From Alphaproteobacteria bacterium (GTDB taxonomy: Bacteria; Pseudomonadota; Alphaproteobacteria; Sphingomonadales; Emcibacteraceae): DNA of 64,000 bases. The position numbers were made by a program, and so were the translations under genes. The DNA lies in NCBI GenBank assembly GCA_030428615.1, contig JAUIDN010000004.1, positions 1-64,000 on the forward strand, given 5' to 3'. The notes beneath the pieces are model-generated. The model was not told the origin of the DNA. It did not search any database and saw only the letters and a list, made by a program, of their open reading frames with translations. Positions 55,774 to 63,872 of this stretch are shown piece by piece (within the stretch, counting starts at the first letter, position 1; every line of letters begins with the position of its first letter).

Positions 55774-57243
55774 ATGTATTCCACGTATCTTAATCGTCTG
55801 AACAAAGGCTATATTTCAATGTTTTCATTGGCTGTTAGTGTGGCTATTAGTGTTGTTATTGCAGTGCCGACTGCGTATAGCGCCGAATGCAATGAAAATA
55901 TGGATTGTAAATCCGCGTGGGGGTCGCTTACCCCTGTGGAAAAACAAACGGTTTTTGCATTTGCCGAAGATTATAAAGATTTTATGGATAAGGCACGTAC
56001 CGAGCTCGGGTTTGTAACAGAAGCCATAAAAATTGCTGAAGCCAATGGATTCAAACCATTACGCGATGATAGTCCGATGACGCCAGGAGCGAAGTATTAT
56101 GATAATAATCGCGACCGTGCTGTTTCGCTTATTGTCGTCGGCGAAGACGATTTTTCATCGGGGCTCCATGTTATTGGATCACATATAGACAGCCCACGGC
56201 TTGAGCTTAAAAATGTACCATTATATGAAAAGGGTGAGTTTGCTTTGTTTCAAACCAATTATCATGGTGGGATGAAGCGGCATCAATGGACGAACATTCC
56301 ACTTGCGCTTATTGGACGTGTGGATAAAAAAGATGGAACAACTGTTCAAATCAATATCGGAATGAATGATGATGATCCCGTCTTTGTTATCCCCGAAGTA
56401 TCGCCACACACTGATCGCGGGTATGGCAATAAAAAAGTATCTGAACATTTAACGGCAGAAGATATGGATCCCGTAATTGCGCATATCCCCGGTCCGGACG
56501 GCAAGGGCGTCTCCGATCAGGTTGAAGCCTATTTGAAAGATACTTTTGGCATAAGCCGGGGTGATCTTGTTTCCGCAGAACTTGCATTGGTTCCTGCGAT
56601 GAAATCTCGCGATATGGGGTTTGATCGTGGGTTGATCGCGGCGTATGGCCAGGATGACCGTCTGGCAAGTTATACAAACGTTATGGCCCTACTTGATATA
56701 GGGGTGCCGACGAAAACGGCGATTGCGCATCTTGTTGACAATGAAGAAGTAGGTAACGTCAACAATACCGGGGCAAAATCACAATATTTTTCAAACCTTG
56801 TTTCGCGTCTTATCGAGGCGAAAATGGGCGATGATATGCGTGAAAGTTATGTCAGGCGCGCGCTTTCCAACAGCCGTATGATATCGATTGACGTCAATCC
56901 CGGCATTAATCCGATGCGTCCAAGCGCGTGGGAGCCGCTAAATGGTCCTCGTCTTGGGTATGGTGTCAATCTTAAATTATATGGGCGGGGCTTTAACGCC
57001 AATTCGGAATATATTGCTTATATTCGTAAGGTGCTTGATGACGATGACATTCCGTGGCAAACCGCCACCTATAAAGTCGGTACGGCGGGGGGAGGTACCA
57101 TAGGTGGTGAATTTTCCCGTCAGGATATGAATGTGATTGATTTTGGTGTGCCGGTTTTATCGATCCATACGCCATATGCCGTGAGCGCGAAAATTGATGT
57201 TTATAATCTTTACCGTGCCTGCAACGCATTTTTTAAAAAATAA
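55774..57243 (+). CDS. M18-family aminopeptidase, probably exported
   Basis: About 489 residues from ATG 55774; a GTG at 55768 is also possible with the same SD (AGGAAGG). A hydrophobic segment near residues 17-36 ending TAYSA suggests a signal peptide, unusual because most M18 enzymes are cytoplasmic. Zinc-site motifs are VIGSHIDSPRLELK, QDDRLASY, VDNEEVGN, MISIDVNPG and VLSIHTPYAVSA, all expected for the M18 family. It removes N-terminal residues from peptides. It is followed 14 nt later by pyk. Confidence 0.9.
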   Translation: MYSTYLNRLNKGYISMFSLAVSVAISVVIAVPTAYSAECNENMDCKSAWGSLTPVEKQTVFAFAEDYKDFMDKARTELGFVTEAIKIAEANGFKPLRDDSPMTPGAKYYDNNRDRAVSLIVVGEDDFSSGLHVIGSHIDSPRLELKNVPLYEKGEFALFQTNYHGGMKRHQWTNIPLALIGRVDKKDGTTVQINIGMNDDDPVFVIPEVSPHTDRGYGNKKVSEHLTAEDMDPVIAHIPGPDGKGVSDQVEAYLKDTFGISRGDLVSAELALVPAMKSRDMGFDRGLIAAYGQDDRLASYTNVMALLDIGVPTKTAIAHLVDNEEVGNVNNTGAKSQYFSNLVSRLIEAKMGDDMRESYVRRALSNSRMISIDVNPGINPMRPSAWEPLNGPRLGYGVNLKLYGRGFNANSEYIAYIRKVLDDDDIPWQTATYKVGTAGGGTIGGEFSRQDMNVIDFGVPVLSIHTPYAVSAKIDVYNLYRACNAFFKK

Positions 57244-57257
57244 AATAGGATAAATTA

Positions 57258-58691
57258 ATGCATCGTCGTCGGCGCACTAGAATAATCGCAACTTTAGGAC
57301 CAGCATCAAATAGTTTTGAAATGATTAAAAAACTATCTGAAGCGGGAGCAGATGTTTTTCGTTTGAATATGAGCCACGGTAGTCATAGAGAAGCATCCGA
57401 TCTTTATAATATGGTCCGTGAAGTGGAAAAAGTAACTGGGCGCCCTATTGGCATACTTGCCGATCTCCAGGGGCCGAAGTTGCGCGTTGGAACGTTTAAA
57501 GGTAATAGCGTCACTATTAAAAAAGGTGAAAAATTTGTCCTGGATATGGATGATAGTCTTGGTGATGAGGGAAGAGTGGAACTTCCTCACCCGGAAATAT
57601 ACGAAGCGGTGATGCCTAAAACAGAGCTACTTTTGGATGACGGCAAAATAAGACTTCATATTGACAAAGTAGAAGAAAAAAGGATCACGACCACGGTTCT
57701 GGTGGGGGGTAAGCTTTCAAATCGTAAGGGCGTAAATGTTCCAAGTGCCATTTTGCCACTCGCGGCGCTTACTGAAAAGGACAAGAAAGACCTTCATTTC
57801 GCCTTGGATCTTGGCGTTGATTGGGTGGCGCTCAGTTTTGTTCAGCGGCCACAGGATGTACAGGAAGCAAAGGATATTATCGCTGGTCGCGCATCCATAA
57901 TGGCAAAAATTGAAAAACCGTCGGCTGTCCATGCTATTGATGAAATTATTGCACTTTCCGATGGTGTGATGGTGGCGCGAGGCGATATGGGCGTTGAAAT
58001 GCCTATGGAGCAGGTTCCGCCACAACAGAAAAAAATTATACGCCATGCGCGACGTGCCGGTATTCCTTCGGTAGTCGCGACGCAAATGCTTGAAAGCATG
58101 ATTACTTCGCCTGTTCCGACAAGGGCAGAGGTTTCAGACGTTGCAAATGCCGTTTTTGATGGTGCCGACGCTATTATGTTATCGGCGGAATCAGCTGCGG
58201 GCGACTATCCGGAAGAAGCAGTCTCAACAATGAACAGAGTGGCAAAATCAATCGAACGCGAACCAAGTTACAGACGAATGCTTAATAAGGATGAAGCAAC
58301 ACCTGAGGCAACAACAGCGGATGCCATTAGTGCCGCTGCGAAGCAGGTCGCAAAGACAGTAAAGGCCAAGGCGATTGTTTGTTACACGGGTTCCGGTTCG
58401 ACAGCGCTTCGAGCCTCGCGCGAAAGGCCGCAGGCATCGCTTTTGGTGCTGACACCAAATATTGGGACGGCGCGGCGCCTGGCACTTGTATGGGGTCTCA
58501 ACTGTGTTTATTCGCAAGATGCGATAAATTTTCAGGACATGATCGATAAAGCCTGTAATGTTTGCCATGAATATGGTTATGCGGTTGGAGATGATCGAAT
58601 CGTTATTATGGCCGGTATGCCATTTGGAACGCCCGGCAAGACCAATGTACTTCGGATTTCGCGGGTACAGGATTACCACATAAAAGTCTAA
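57258..58691 (+). CDS. pyk: Pyruvate kinase
   Basis: 477 residues. It makes pyruvate and ATP from phosphoenolpyruvate in the last step of glycolysis. Motifs are RTRIIATLGPASNS, FRLNMSHGSH, DLQGPKLRVG, IMAKIEKPSAV, VMVARGDMGVEMPMEQVP and VATQMLESMI. The length and C-terminal domain (ending RVQDYHIKV) are normal. It follows the M18 gene by 14 nt. A structured G/C-rich hairpin lies 45 bp after its stop. Confidence 0.96.
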   Translation: MHRRRRTRIIATLGPASNSFEMIKKLSEAGADVFRLNMSHGSHREASDLYNMVREVEKVTGRPIGILADLQGPKLRVGTFKGNSVTIKKGEKFVLDMDDSLGDEGRVELPHPEIYEAVMPKTELLLDDGKIRLHIDKVEEKRITTTVLVGGKLSNRKGVNVPSAILPLAALTEKDKKDLHFALDLGVDWVALSFVQRPQDVQEAKDIIAGRASIMAKIEKPSAVHAIDEIIALSDGVMVARGDMGVEMPMEQVPPQQKKIIRHARRAGIPSVVATQMLESMITSPVPTRAEVSDVANAVFDGADAIMLSAESAAGDYPEEAVSTMNRVAKSIEREPSYRRMLNKDEATPEATTADAISAAAKQVAKTVKAKAIVCYTGSGSTALRASRERPQASLLVLTPNIGTARRLALVWGLNCVYSQDAINFQDMIDKACNVCHEYGYAVGDDRIVIMAGMPFGTPGKTNVLRISRVQDYHIKV

Positions 58692-58736
58692 AACGACTGA
58701 AATATCAGGAAAAATATACATCTGTACAAAAAGGAA

Positions 58737-58771
58737 GGAGGCCGTGCCCTTGGGGGGGAAGCACGACCTCC
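58737..58771. other. G-rich hairpin after pyk
   Basis: GGAGGCCGTGC (58737-58747) pairs with GCACGACCTCC (58761-58771) with one C-A mismatch, around a loop containing seven G. There is no T tract, so it is not a standard terminator. It could stabilise the pyk transcript 3' end. Confidence 0.35.
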
Positions 58772-58862
58772 AGATTGTCATCGACCGAAGTCTTAGACAA
58801 ATTCTAATTTACTATGATTGAGATATCTGTGTCAAACATTCCTTTAACACTTTTGTCATTTT

Positions 58863-58988
58863 TTACCCTTGACGCGCTTTAAAACGACGGTTTGTTTTAT
58901 TGATTACCAACGTTCTGCCTTTACGTCTGATAACGCGGCAATCGCGATGACGGTTCTTTAGGGACTTTAATGAATTTACGACTTTCAT
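58863..58988 (-). CDS. rpmJ: 50S ribosomal protein L36
   Basis: 41 residues reading [17 protein letters not shown] then [15 protein letters not shown] and NRRFKARQG, stop TAA 58863-58865. This is the alphaproteobacterial L36 form. Only one Cys remains, so the zinc site of classical L36 (three Cys and one His) is lost. L36 binds 23S rRNA near the GTPase centre. The gene is alone in a 520-bp gap between pyk and the HerA-like gene. Confidence 0.93.
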   Translation of the reverse strand: MKVVNSLKSLKNRHRDCRVIRRKGRTLVINKTNRRFKARQG

Positions 58989-59151
58989 AATCTATCTCGT
59001 ATTCTTTTATGTCTATCTCTATATGGCCAATTGGACCTTGTGCATCTGCACTTTTTTAACTTTCGTGGGAACCTATAGGTATCAATTCACAATGTCAATG
59101 AAATCCTATGCAAGAAATGAAAAAAATCGTCGAAGATTGTATTCAATGCAT

Positions 59152-59167
59152 TTAATCTTATTTTAAC
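59152..59167. promoter_or_regulatory. CtrA-type box TTAA-N7-TTAAC
   Basis: TTAA TCTTATT TTAAC, an exact consensus match 84 bp before the chosen start of the HerA-like gene and 164 bp from divergent rpmJ. Confidence 0.4.
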
Positions 59168-59250
59168 CGTTTCTTTAGGCCTGTTTTATTATAATTCCCC
59201 TAGAAATCACATTGCCTAGACGGTGCATTACGCAGGGAAACTTGAGCTTG

Positions 59251-60930
59251 ATGGATAAGAGAATTAATGAGAATCATGAGATTGAACTGAGTTCAGTAGA
59301 ACTTAAGGAAATCGAACCGACACGTGAGATTGGTTACATTGTTGAGGTCAGCGGTAACGGCGTCAAAGCGATGTGTGATTTAAATACACTTCGCGAAATG
59401 TCACAGCTTGACAGTGGCGATTCTGAGTTTTCACCAGGACAAATTGGAACGATCCTTAAAATCAAAGTATCCAAAGGCTTTTTGTTTGTAACTGTCCGAG
59501 ATATTGTTGCACTTCAGGAAAAAGGTGAAATGCTTAACAAGGTGGAAATGAAACTGGATTTTCTTGGCCATGGTATTCGTGCGCCGTATACGGAAACAGG
59601 GATGATATTTGACCGGGGTGTCACTGACTTTCCTATACCGGGACAAGCCGTTTATCCCGTAACTGCCAATGATGTTGAAGGTATTTTTGGTGACAATGAC
59701 AGCAACCATTTCCATTTGGGGCACGTGTATCCACAATATATTACGCCTGCATCTATTAATATCGATGCTTTGTTGGGTAAGCATTTTTCCATTCTTGGGA
59801 GCACGGGAACAGGTAAATCCTGTACGGTGGCGTTGTTGATCAGGCGGATCGTTGAACGTCTGCCACATGCACACATTATTATGCTGGATCCACATAACGA
59901 ATATGAAACCGCTTTTTCCGATTGCGCGGAACATTTTGATATTAACAATCTTCGTTTGCCATATTGGATGATGAATTTTGAAGAACATGTTGAAATGTTT
60001 ATTGGCGCTTATCAAAGTAAGGACCGGATGATAGAAATCGATGTGTTAAGGCGTTGCCTGTTTGCAGCACGTGTGGATAATAACGAACATTTATCGCCCG
60101 AGCAGATTACGGTCGATACACCCATTCCTTATAAGTTGTCCTATGTAACGGCTTTTCTTGATAATGAAATGGGTAAACTTGATAATCCGGAAACTTTAAC
60201 ACCATATCTGCGACTAAAAAACAAGGTCGATGAACTTCGCCGCGATACGCGTTTCGGCTTCATGTTTTCCGGTATGCTTGTTAATGACACATTGAACAGC
60301 ATCATCGGCAGTCTGCTTCGCTTTCCGGTTGATAATAAACCGGTTTCAACAATTGACCTTTCCGGTGTGCCATCGGAAATCGTGAATGTTGTTGTGTCTG
60401 TGATCAGCCGGACCGTTTTTGACTTTGCCGTGTGGAGCCGCGGTAACGATGCGCGCCCAATACTGGTTGTTTGTGAAGAAGCGCATAGATATGTTCCTAC
60501 AGATAATACAACAATATTCAATTCAACCCGCAAGGCGATAGAACGGATCGCGAAAGAAGGACGTAAGTACGGTGTTTCAATGGGTCTTGTTTCTCAAAGG
60601 CCGGCCGATGTTTCTGAATCCGCGTTATCACAATGCGGAACCATTTTCGCGATGCGCTTAAATAATGAACGTGACCAGAAATTTGTCGCGCACGTGATGC
60701 CCGAGGGGGCCGAAGGTTCGCTCAATTCATTGTCATCATTACAAAACAGGGAAGCGCTCGCTGTGGGGGAAGGGGTTGAGGCTCCTGTGCGATTGCTGGT
60801 TGACAACCTGGAACCCGAACATCTCCCAAGTAGTGGAAGCCCGTCTTACTCGGTCGATTGGCAGCTCGGTCTTGAGGATGAGAATTTCGTCAATACCACC
60901 ATCGAAAGGTGGCGACGTACGGGGCAGTGA
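59251..60930 (+). CDS. HerA/DUF87-type ATPase
   Basis: 559 residues from ATG 59251 (MDKRINENHEIELSSVEL); in-frame TTG starts at 59212 and 59242 are alternatives and no SD is decisive. An N-terminal HAS-barrel-like part (GYIVEVSGNGVKAMCDL) precedes the RecA-type motor with Walker A ILGSTGTGKSCTVALL, Walker B-like MLDPHNEYE, VCEEAHRYVP and SMGLVSQRPADV. HerA hexamers pump or resect DNA, in archaea with the nuclease NurA. No nurA-type nuclease gene is adjacent here. The stop abuts the stop of the convergent quinone reductase (TGATCA). A CtrA-type box lies upstream. Confidence 0.85.
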   Translation: MDKRINENHEIELSSVELKEIEPTREIGYIVEVSGNGVKAMCDLNTLREMSQLDSGDSEFSPGQIGTILKIKVSKGFLFVTVRDIVALQEKGEMLNKVEMKLDFLGHGIRAPYTETGMIFDRGVTDFPIPGQAVYPVTANDVEGIFGDNDSNHFHLGHVYPQYITPASINIDALLGKHFSILGSTGTGKSCTVALLIRRIVERLPHAHIIMLDPHNEYETAFSDCAEHFDINNLRLPYWMMNFEEHVEMFIGAYQSKDRMIEIDVLRRCLFAARVDNNEHLSPEQITVDTPIPYKLSYVTAFLDNEMGKLDNPETLTPYLRLKNKVDELRRDTRFGFMFSGMLVNDTLNSIIGSLLRFPVDNKPVSTIDLSGVPSEIVNVVVSVISRTVFDFAVWSRGNDARPILVVCEEAHRYVPTDNTTIFNSTRKAIERIAKEGRKYGVSMGLVSQRPADVSESALSQCGTIFAMRLNNERDQKFVAHVMPEGAEGSLNSLSSLQNREALAVGEGVEAPVRLLVDNLEPEHLPSSGSPSYSVDWQLGLEDENFVNTTIERWRRTGQ

Positions 60931-61908
60931 TCAAACTGTCAGAATAATTTTTCCAAAATGCTGACCGCTTTCGAGGTATTTGTGCGCCTCAATTACATCG
61001 TCGATCGGAAAGTATTTGTCAATAATCGGTTTTATTGTGCCGTTTTGCAGCAATGGCCAGATATTCTTTTTTAACGATATGGCTATTTCCGATTTAAAAT
61101 CGTTATCACGTGGTCTTAAAGTGGATCCCGTTATAGTAAGCCTTTTTGTCATAACAGGCAGAATATCAAAATCAACTTTTGTGCCGCCTTGTACGGCGAT
61201 AATGACTTCTCTGCCATCGTAATTTAATGCTTTCACGTTTCTTCCCACATAATCACCAGCGACCATATCCAAAATGACATCAGCGCCTTTACCACTTGTG
61301 ATAGATATTGTTTCAGTAACAAAGTCCTGTGTTTTATAATTTATGGTATGATCAGCTCCCAATTCCTTTGCCTGGCGGCATTTTTCATCACTTCCGGATG
61401 TGCTGATTACAATTACACCAAATGCTTTTGCCATTTGGATCGCTGTCGTTCCGATCCCCGATGTTCCGCCATGCACGAGAAGTGTTTCTCCGGATTTCAG
61501 TTTTGCCCGTTCGAACAGGTTTGACCAAACAGTGAAGTAGGTTTCGGGAAGGGCCGCTGCCTGAAAGAGATCAAGCGGTGCTGGAACGGGAAGACAACAA
61601 CCCGCGTTCGCGACGGCATATTCAGCATATCCCCCACCCGTGAGAAGTGCGCAAACGCGATCTCCGACATTCCAACCACTGACATCTGCTGCCTTTTTGA
61701 CTATTTCCCCTGCGCATTCCAGCCCCAGTATCTGTGAAGCGCCTGGAGGTGGCGGGTAGTGTCCTTTTCGCTGGACGATGTCGGGTCGATTTATCCCCGC
61801 AGCAGCCACCTTGATAAGGACTTCGCCAGTTAAAGGTGTGGGTTTTTCAAACTCAGAAATTTCGAGCATTTCGGCTCCGCCGAATTTTTTTATATTAACT
61901 GCTTTCAT
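60931..61908 (-). CDS. NAD(P)H-quinone oxidoreductase, medium-chain dehydrogenase family
   Basis: 325 residues. It begins MKAVNIKKFGGAEMLEISEF and has the QOR/PIG3 motifs GINRPDIVQRKGHYPPPPGA, GLECAGEIV and a Rossmann motif LLVHGGTSGIGTTAIQMAKAFG. These enzymes reduce quinones or other electrophiles with NADPH and do not need zinc. The PIG3-type PPPPGAS stretch separates it from classical QOR. Convergent with the HerA-like gene, divergent from DUF1192. Confidence 0.92.
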   Translation of the reverse strand: MKAVNIKKFGGAEMLEISEFEKPTPLTGEVLIKVAAAGINRPDIVQRKGHYPPPPGASQILGLECAGEIVKKAADVSGWNVGDRVCALLTGGGYAEYAVANAGCCLPVPAPLDLFQAAALPETYFTVWSNLFERAKLKSGETLLVHGGTSGIGTTAIQMAKAFGVIVISTSGSDEKCRQAKELGADHTINYKTQDFVTETISITSGKGADVILDMVAGDYVGRNVKALNYDGREVIIAVQGGTKVDFDILPVMTKRLTITGSTLRPRDNDFKSEIAISLKKNIWPLLQNGTIKPIIDKYFPIDDVIEAHKYLESGQHFGKIILTV

Positions 61909-61985
61909 TGTTTAATCCTGATTGACAGTTTGATTATTTTATAGAGAATAGAACAACATACGCAAATGATTTTGAAGAGAATGAC

Positions 61986-62177
61986 ATGGACGATGATGAA
62001 CTGGATATTCCAAAGGAATCGATTTTAAGGCAATTAACAAAAGAAGACCTGTCTGTGCACAGTATTGATGCGCTTGAAGACCGAATAGCAATCCTAAAAT
62101 CAGAAGTGGTGAGAACCGAAAGGGAAAAAGCACATAAGAAAAATGTCCATGTTGAAGCGGACAGTTTATTCACTTAA
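61986..62177 (+). CDS. DUF1192 family protein
   Basis: 63 residues. The family pattern SVHSIDALEDRIAILKSEVVRTEREKAHKK forms one amphipathic helix, probably a coiled coil. Function unknown. Its neighbourhood with DUF1465/rcdA and rpmE is conserved in Alphaproteobacteria. It ends 13 nt before a strong bidirectional terminator. Confidence 0.88.
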   Translation: MDDDELDIPKESILRQLTKEDLSVHSIDALEDRIAILKSEVVRTEREKAHKKNVHVEADSLFT

Positions 62178-62190
62178 TACCGGATTATTT

Positions 62191-62223
62191 AAAAGCCCCC
62201 GTCTTTTCTGAACGGGGGCTTTT
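62191..62223. terminator. Bidirectional terminator between DUF1192 and hsp20
   Basis: AAAAGCCCCCGT (62191-62202) pairs with ACGGGGGCTTTT (62212-62223), a perfect 12-bp stem with T or A runs on both sides. Confidence 0.9.
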
Positions 62224-62228
62224 ATCAA

Positions 62229-62687
62229 TTACGCAGCGTCTTCATCAACAATTTTTTTGATGTCAGCGGTTTTATTTATTTTAATGGAGCGTGGTTTTAG
62301 ATGTTCGGGGATTTCACGCTGTAAATCAATCATCAGCAGGCCGTTTTCAAATTGCGCGCCAAGTACCTTAATAGTATCAGCTAATCTGAAATGGCGTTTA
62401 AAGGCGCGTTTTGCGATTCCACGATGAAGGAAGCGTTCATTGTCCACTTCTTCGTCTGCACCCTCGGCGGAAATAACAAGTACACCGCCATCAAGCTCAA
62501 TATCAAGATCTTCTTCGCTAAACCCGGCAAGCGCCATGGTAATGCGGTAATCGTCTTCATCCAGCTTTTCGATATTATAAGGGGGATAGGAAATATCGTT
62601 ATTTCCTACTGCATTTTCAAAAATGCGGTTCATTTGGTCAAACCCTATTGTGGATTTGAGTAATGGGCTAAAATCTAATGTTCTCAT
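62229..62687 (-). CDS. Small heat shock protein, Hsp20/IbpA type
   Basis: 152 residues. The alpha-crystallin domain spans about 37-128 (YNIEKLDEDDYRITMALAGFSEEDLDIELDGGVLVISAEG, ending FENGLLMIDLQREIPEHLKPRSIKI). The N-terminus MRTLDFSPLLKSTIGFDQMNRIFENA is IbpA-like. It binds unfolding proteins without ATP. The start at ATG 62687 has SD AGGA inside a ROSE-type hairpin, and a promoter lies further upstream, so control by temperature at both levels is expected. Confidence 0.95.
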   Translation of the reverse strand: MRTLDFSPLLKSTIGFDQMNRIFENAVGNNDISYPPYNIEKLDEDDYRITMALAGFSEEDLDIELDGGVLVISAEGADEEVDNERFLHRGIAKRAFKRHFRLADTIKVLGAQFENGLLMIDLQREIPEHLKPRSIKINKTADIKKIVDEDAA

Positions 62688-62692
62688 GTCTT

Positions 62693-62785
62693 ATATCCTT
62701 TCATTTAAGCGATATTACCAACTGTTGTATAAACCAACGGTTGGCGAATTTGCGTCCGTAGCGAGCCTATCGCCCCATCTGGCGA
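62693..62785 (-). promoter_or_regulatory. ROSE-type RNA thermometer in the hsp20 leader
   Basis: In the minus-strand leader the last hairpin (62715-62693) pairs AUAUC-[G]-CUU with AAGGAUAU around a 6-nt loop, leaving one bulged G. The SD AGGA is paired with UCGCU, the ROSE signature U(U/C)GCU. Two more hairpins lie upstream: CCAAC-GTTG/CAAC-GTTGG (62744-62718) and TCGCC/GGCGA (62785-62770). The SD is 8 nt from the ATG. This is the known layout of ROSE elements before small heat shock genes in rhizobia. Confidence 0.8.
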
Positions 62786-62809
62786 CGATTTTTGCCCCGC
62801 TACATAAAT

Positions 62810-62838
62810 ATAGATATTAAGTCATTTTGCTTTTTCAA
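62810..62838 (-). promoter_or_regulatory. Candidate heat-shock promoter of hsp20
   Basis: TTGAAA (62838-62833), 17 nt, ATCTAT (62815-62810) on the minus strand. The -35 is close to the CTTGAA of alphaproteobacterial RpoH promoters. The transcript would start near 62800 and give a leader of about 110 nt. Confidence 0.45.
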
Positions 62839-62904
62839 TATGTAAAGGTGATTTTAATGTTTTTTCTCTAAAAAAGATAAGGAAAGGCCCAAAAGGTAAG
62901 AAAT

Positions 62905-63381
62905 ATGATCAATGACGTGATAACACAGGACGGTACGCTGGATTCTGCGGTGCTGGATGAACTTTATAATGAAGCGCTTGATTTAAGCGGTCGTGTCGTT
63001 GAGTATTTTCAAAAAAATCAAAAAGAAAGCTTTCAGCATCTCGGTCCGGAGCTGATGGGCTCATACACTCTTGAATGTAACCGTATTACGACGGGAATTA
63101 TGCAGGCAATGTCGTGGTGTCTGATGCAAAAGGGCGTCCGTTCTGGTGAAGTCAGCAGTGAAGAAGTCGCCAAGACGACAAACCGTTTAAGTAATACAGA
63201 ATTATTTAATGTCCCTGTAAGCAGTGATAACGACAAACTGCCCAACGAATTTATGAATTACTCGGAACGTGTTCGGGCGCTTTATGGCCGGATAGTGAGG
63301 CTTGATCGTCTTCTATATGAAGTTGACAAAACTAACGAAAACCCGGTTCGCAACCTAATGAATAAAATAGAAAAAATATAA
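62905..63381 (+). CDS. rcdA: RcdA-type regulator of CtrA degradation (DUF1465)
   Basis: 158 residues, all-helical. The DUF1465 pattern VLDELYNEALDLSGRVVEYFQ, with YTLECNRITTGIMQAMSWCLMQKGVRSGEVS, is clear. In Caulobacter RcdA is a ClpXP adaptor that helps remove the cell-cycle regulator CtrA. It is divergent from hsp20 and convergent with rpmE, which is a common alphaproteobacterial position. SD GGTAAG precedes ATG 62905. Confidence 0.85.
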   Translation: MINDVITQDGTLDSAVLDELYNEALDLSGRVVEYFQKNQKESFQHLGPELMGSYTLECNRITTGIMQAMSWCLMQKGVRSGEVSSEEVAKTTNRLSNTELFNVPVSSDNDKLPNEFMNYSERVRALYGRIVRLDRLLYEVDKTNENPVRNLMNKIEKI

Positions 63382-63382
63382 C

Positions 63383-63414
63383 GTAAAAAGGCTTCCGTAT
63401 TTATGGGAAGCCTT
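63383..63414 (-). terminator. Intrinsic terminator of rpmE
   Basis: On the minus strand AAGGCTTCC (63414-63406) pairs with GGAAGCCTT (63396-63388), running into TTTTT (63387-63383 region). It lies between the convergent rcdA and rpmE stops. Confidence 0.75.
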
Positions 63415-63444
63415 AATTCTTATTCGTGATAAAGAAAAAATTCT

Positions 63445-63669
63445 TTATTTTGACAATTTAAAATTGGCAAAGCGTTTATTGAACTGGGCAACACGGCCTT
63501 TATCCTGAACCTGTTTCGTTCCACCAACCCACGCCGGATGTGATTTCGGGTCGATATCCAAAGTGAGCGTGTCACCTTCGTTACCCCAGGTTGAGCGTGT
63601 TTCATAAGATGAACCGTCAGTCATAACCACTTTAATTTTATGGTAATCTGGATGTATGTCATTTTTCAT
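63445..63669 (-). CDS. rpmE: 50S ribosomal protein L31
   Basis: 74 residues ([29 protein letters not shown], then [13 protein letters not shown], and [15 protein letters not shown]). No cysteine remains, so the zinc ribbon of classical L31 is lost, as in other Alphaproteobacteria. L31 bridges the ribosomal subunits. Start ATG 63669. It is convergent with rcdA and divergent from an ABC transporter gene. Confidence 0.95.
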   Translation of the reverse strand: MKNDIHPDYHKIKVVMTDGSSYETRSTWGNEGDTLTLDIDPKSHPAWVGGTKQVQDKGRVAQFNKRFANFKLSK

Positions 63670-63872
63670 ATCAAAACTCTTATTCTTTGGCTCCGGGGAG
63701 CAAATTTGTTGCGACTATATACCTAAGTGCCCAGTCAAGTGCAAGTGCGAATGTAGGATTATAACGCTTTTTGCCTAAAAATTTTGAAGATTCATCGATC
63801 TTTGATTGTTTGGCAGGCGGTGAGGTGCTATATCGCTTGACTTCAATAGTAATCAAAATTTTAAAAAAGTTT

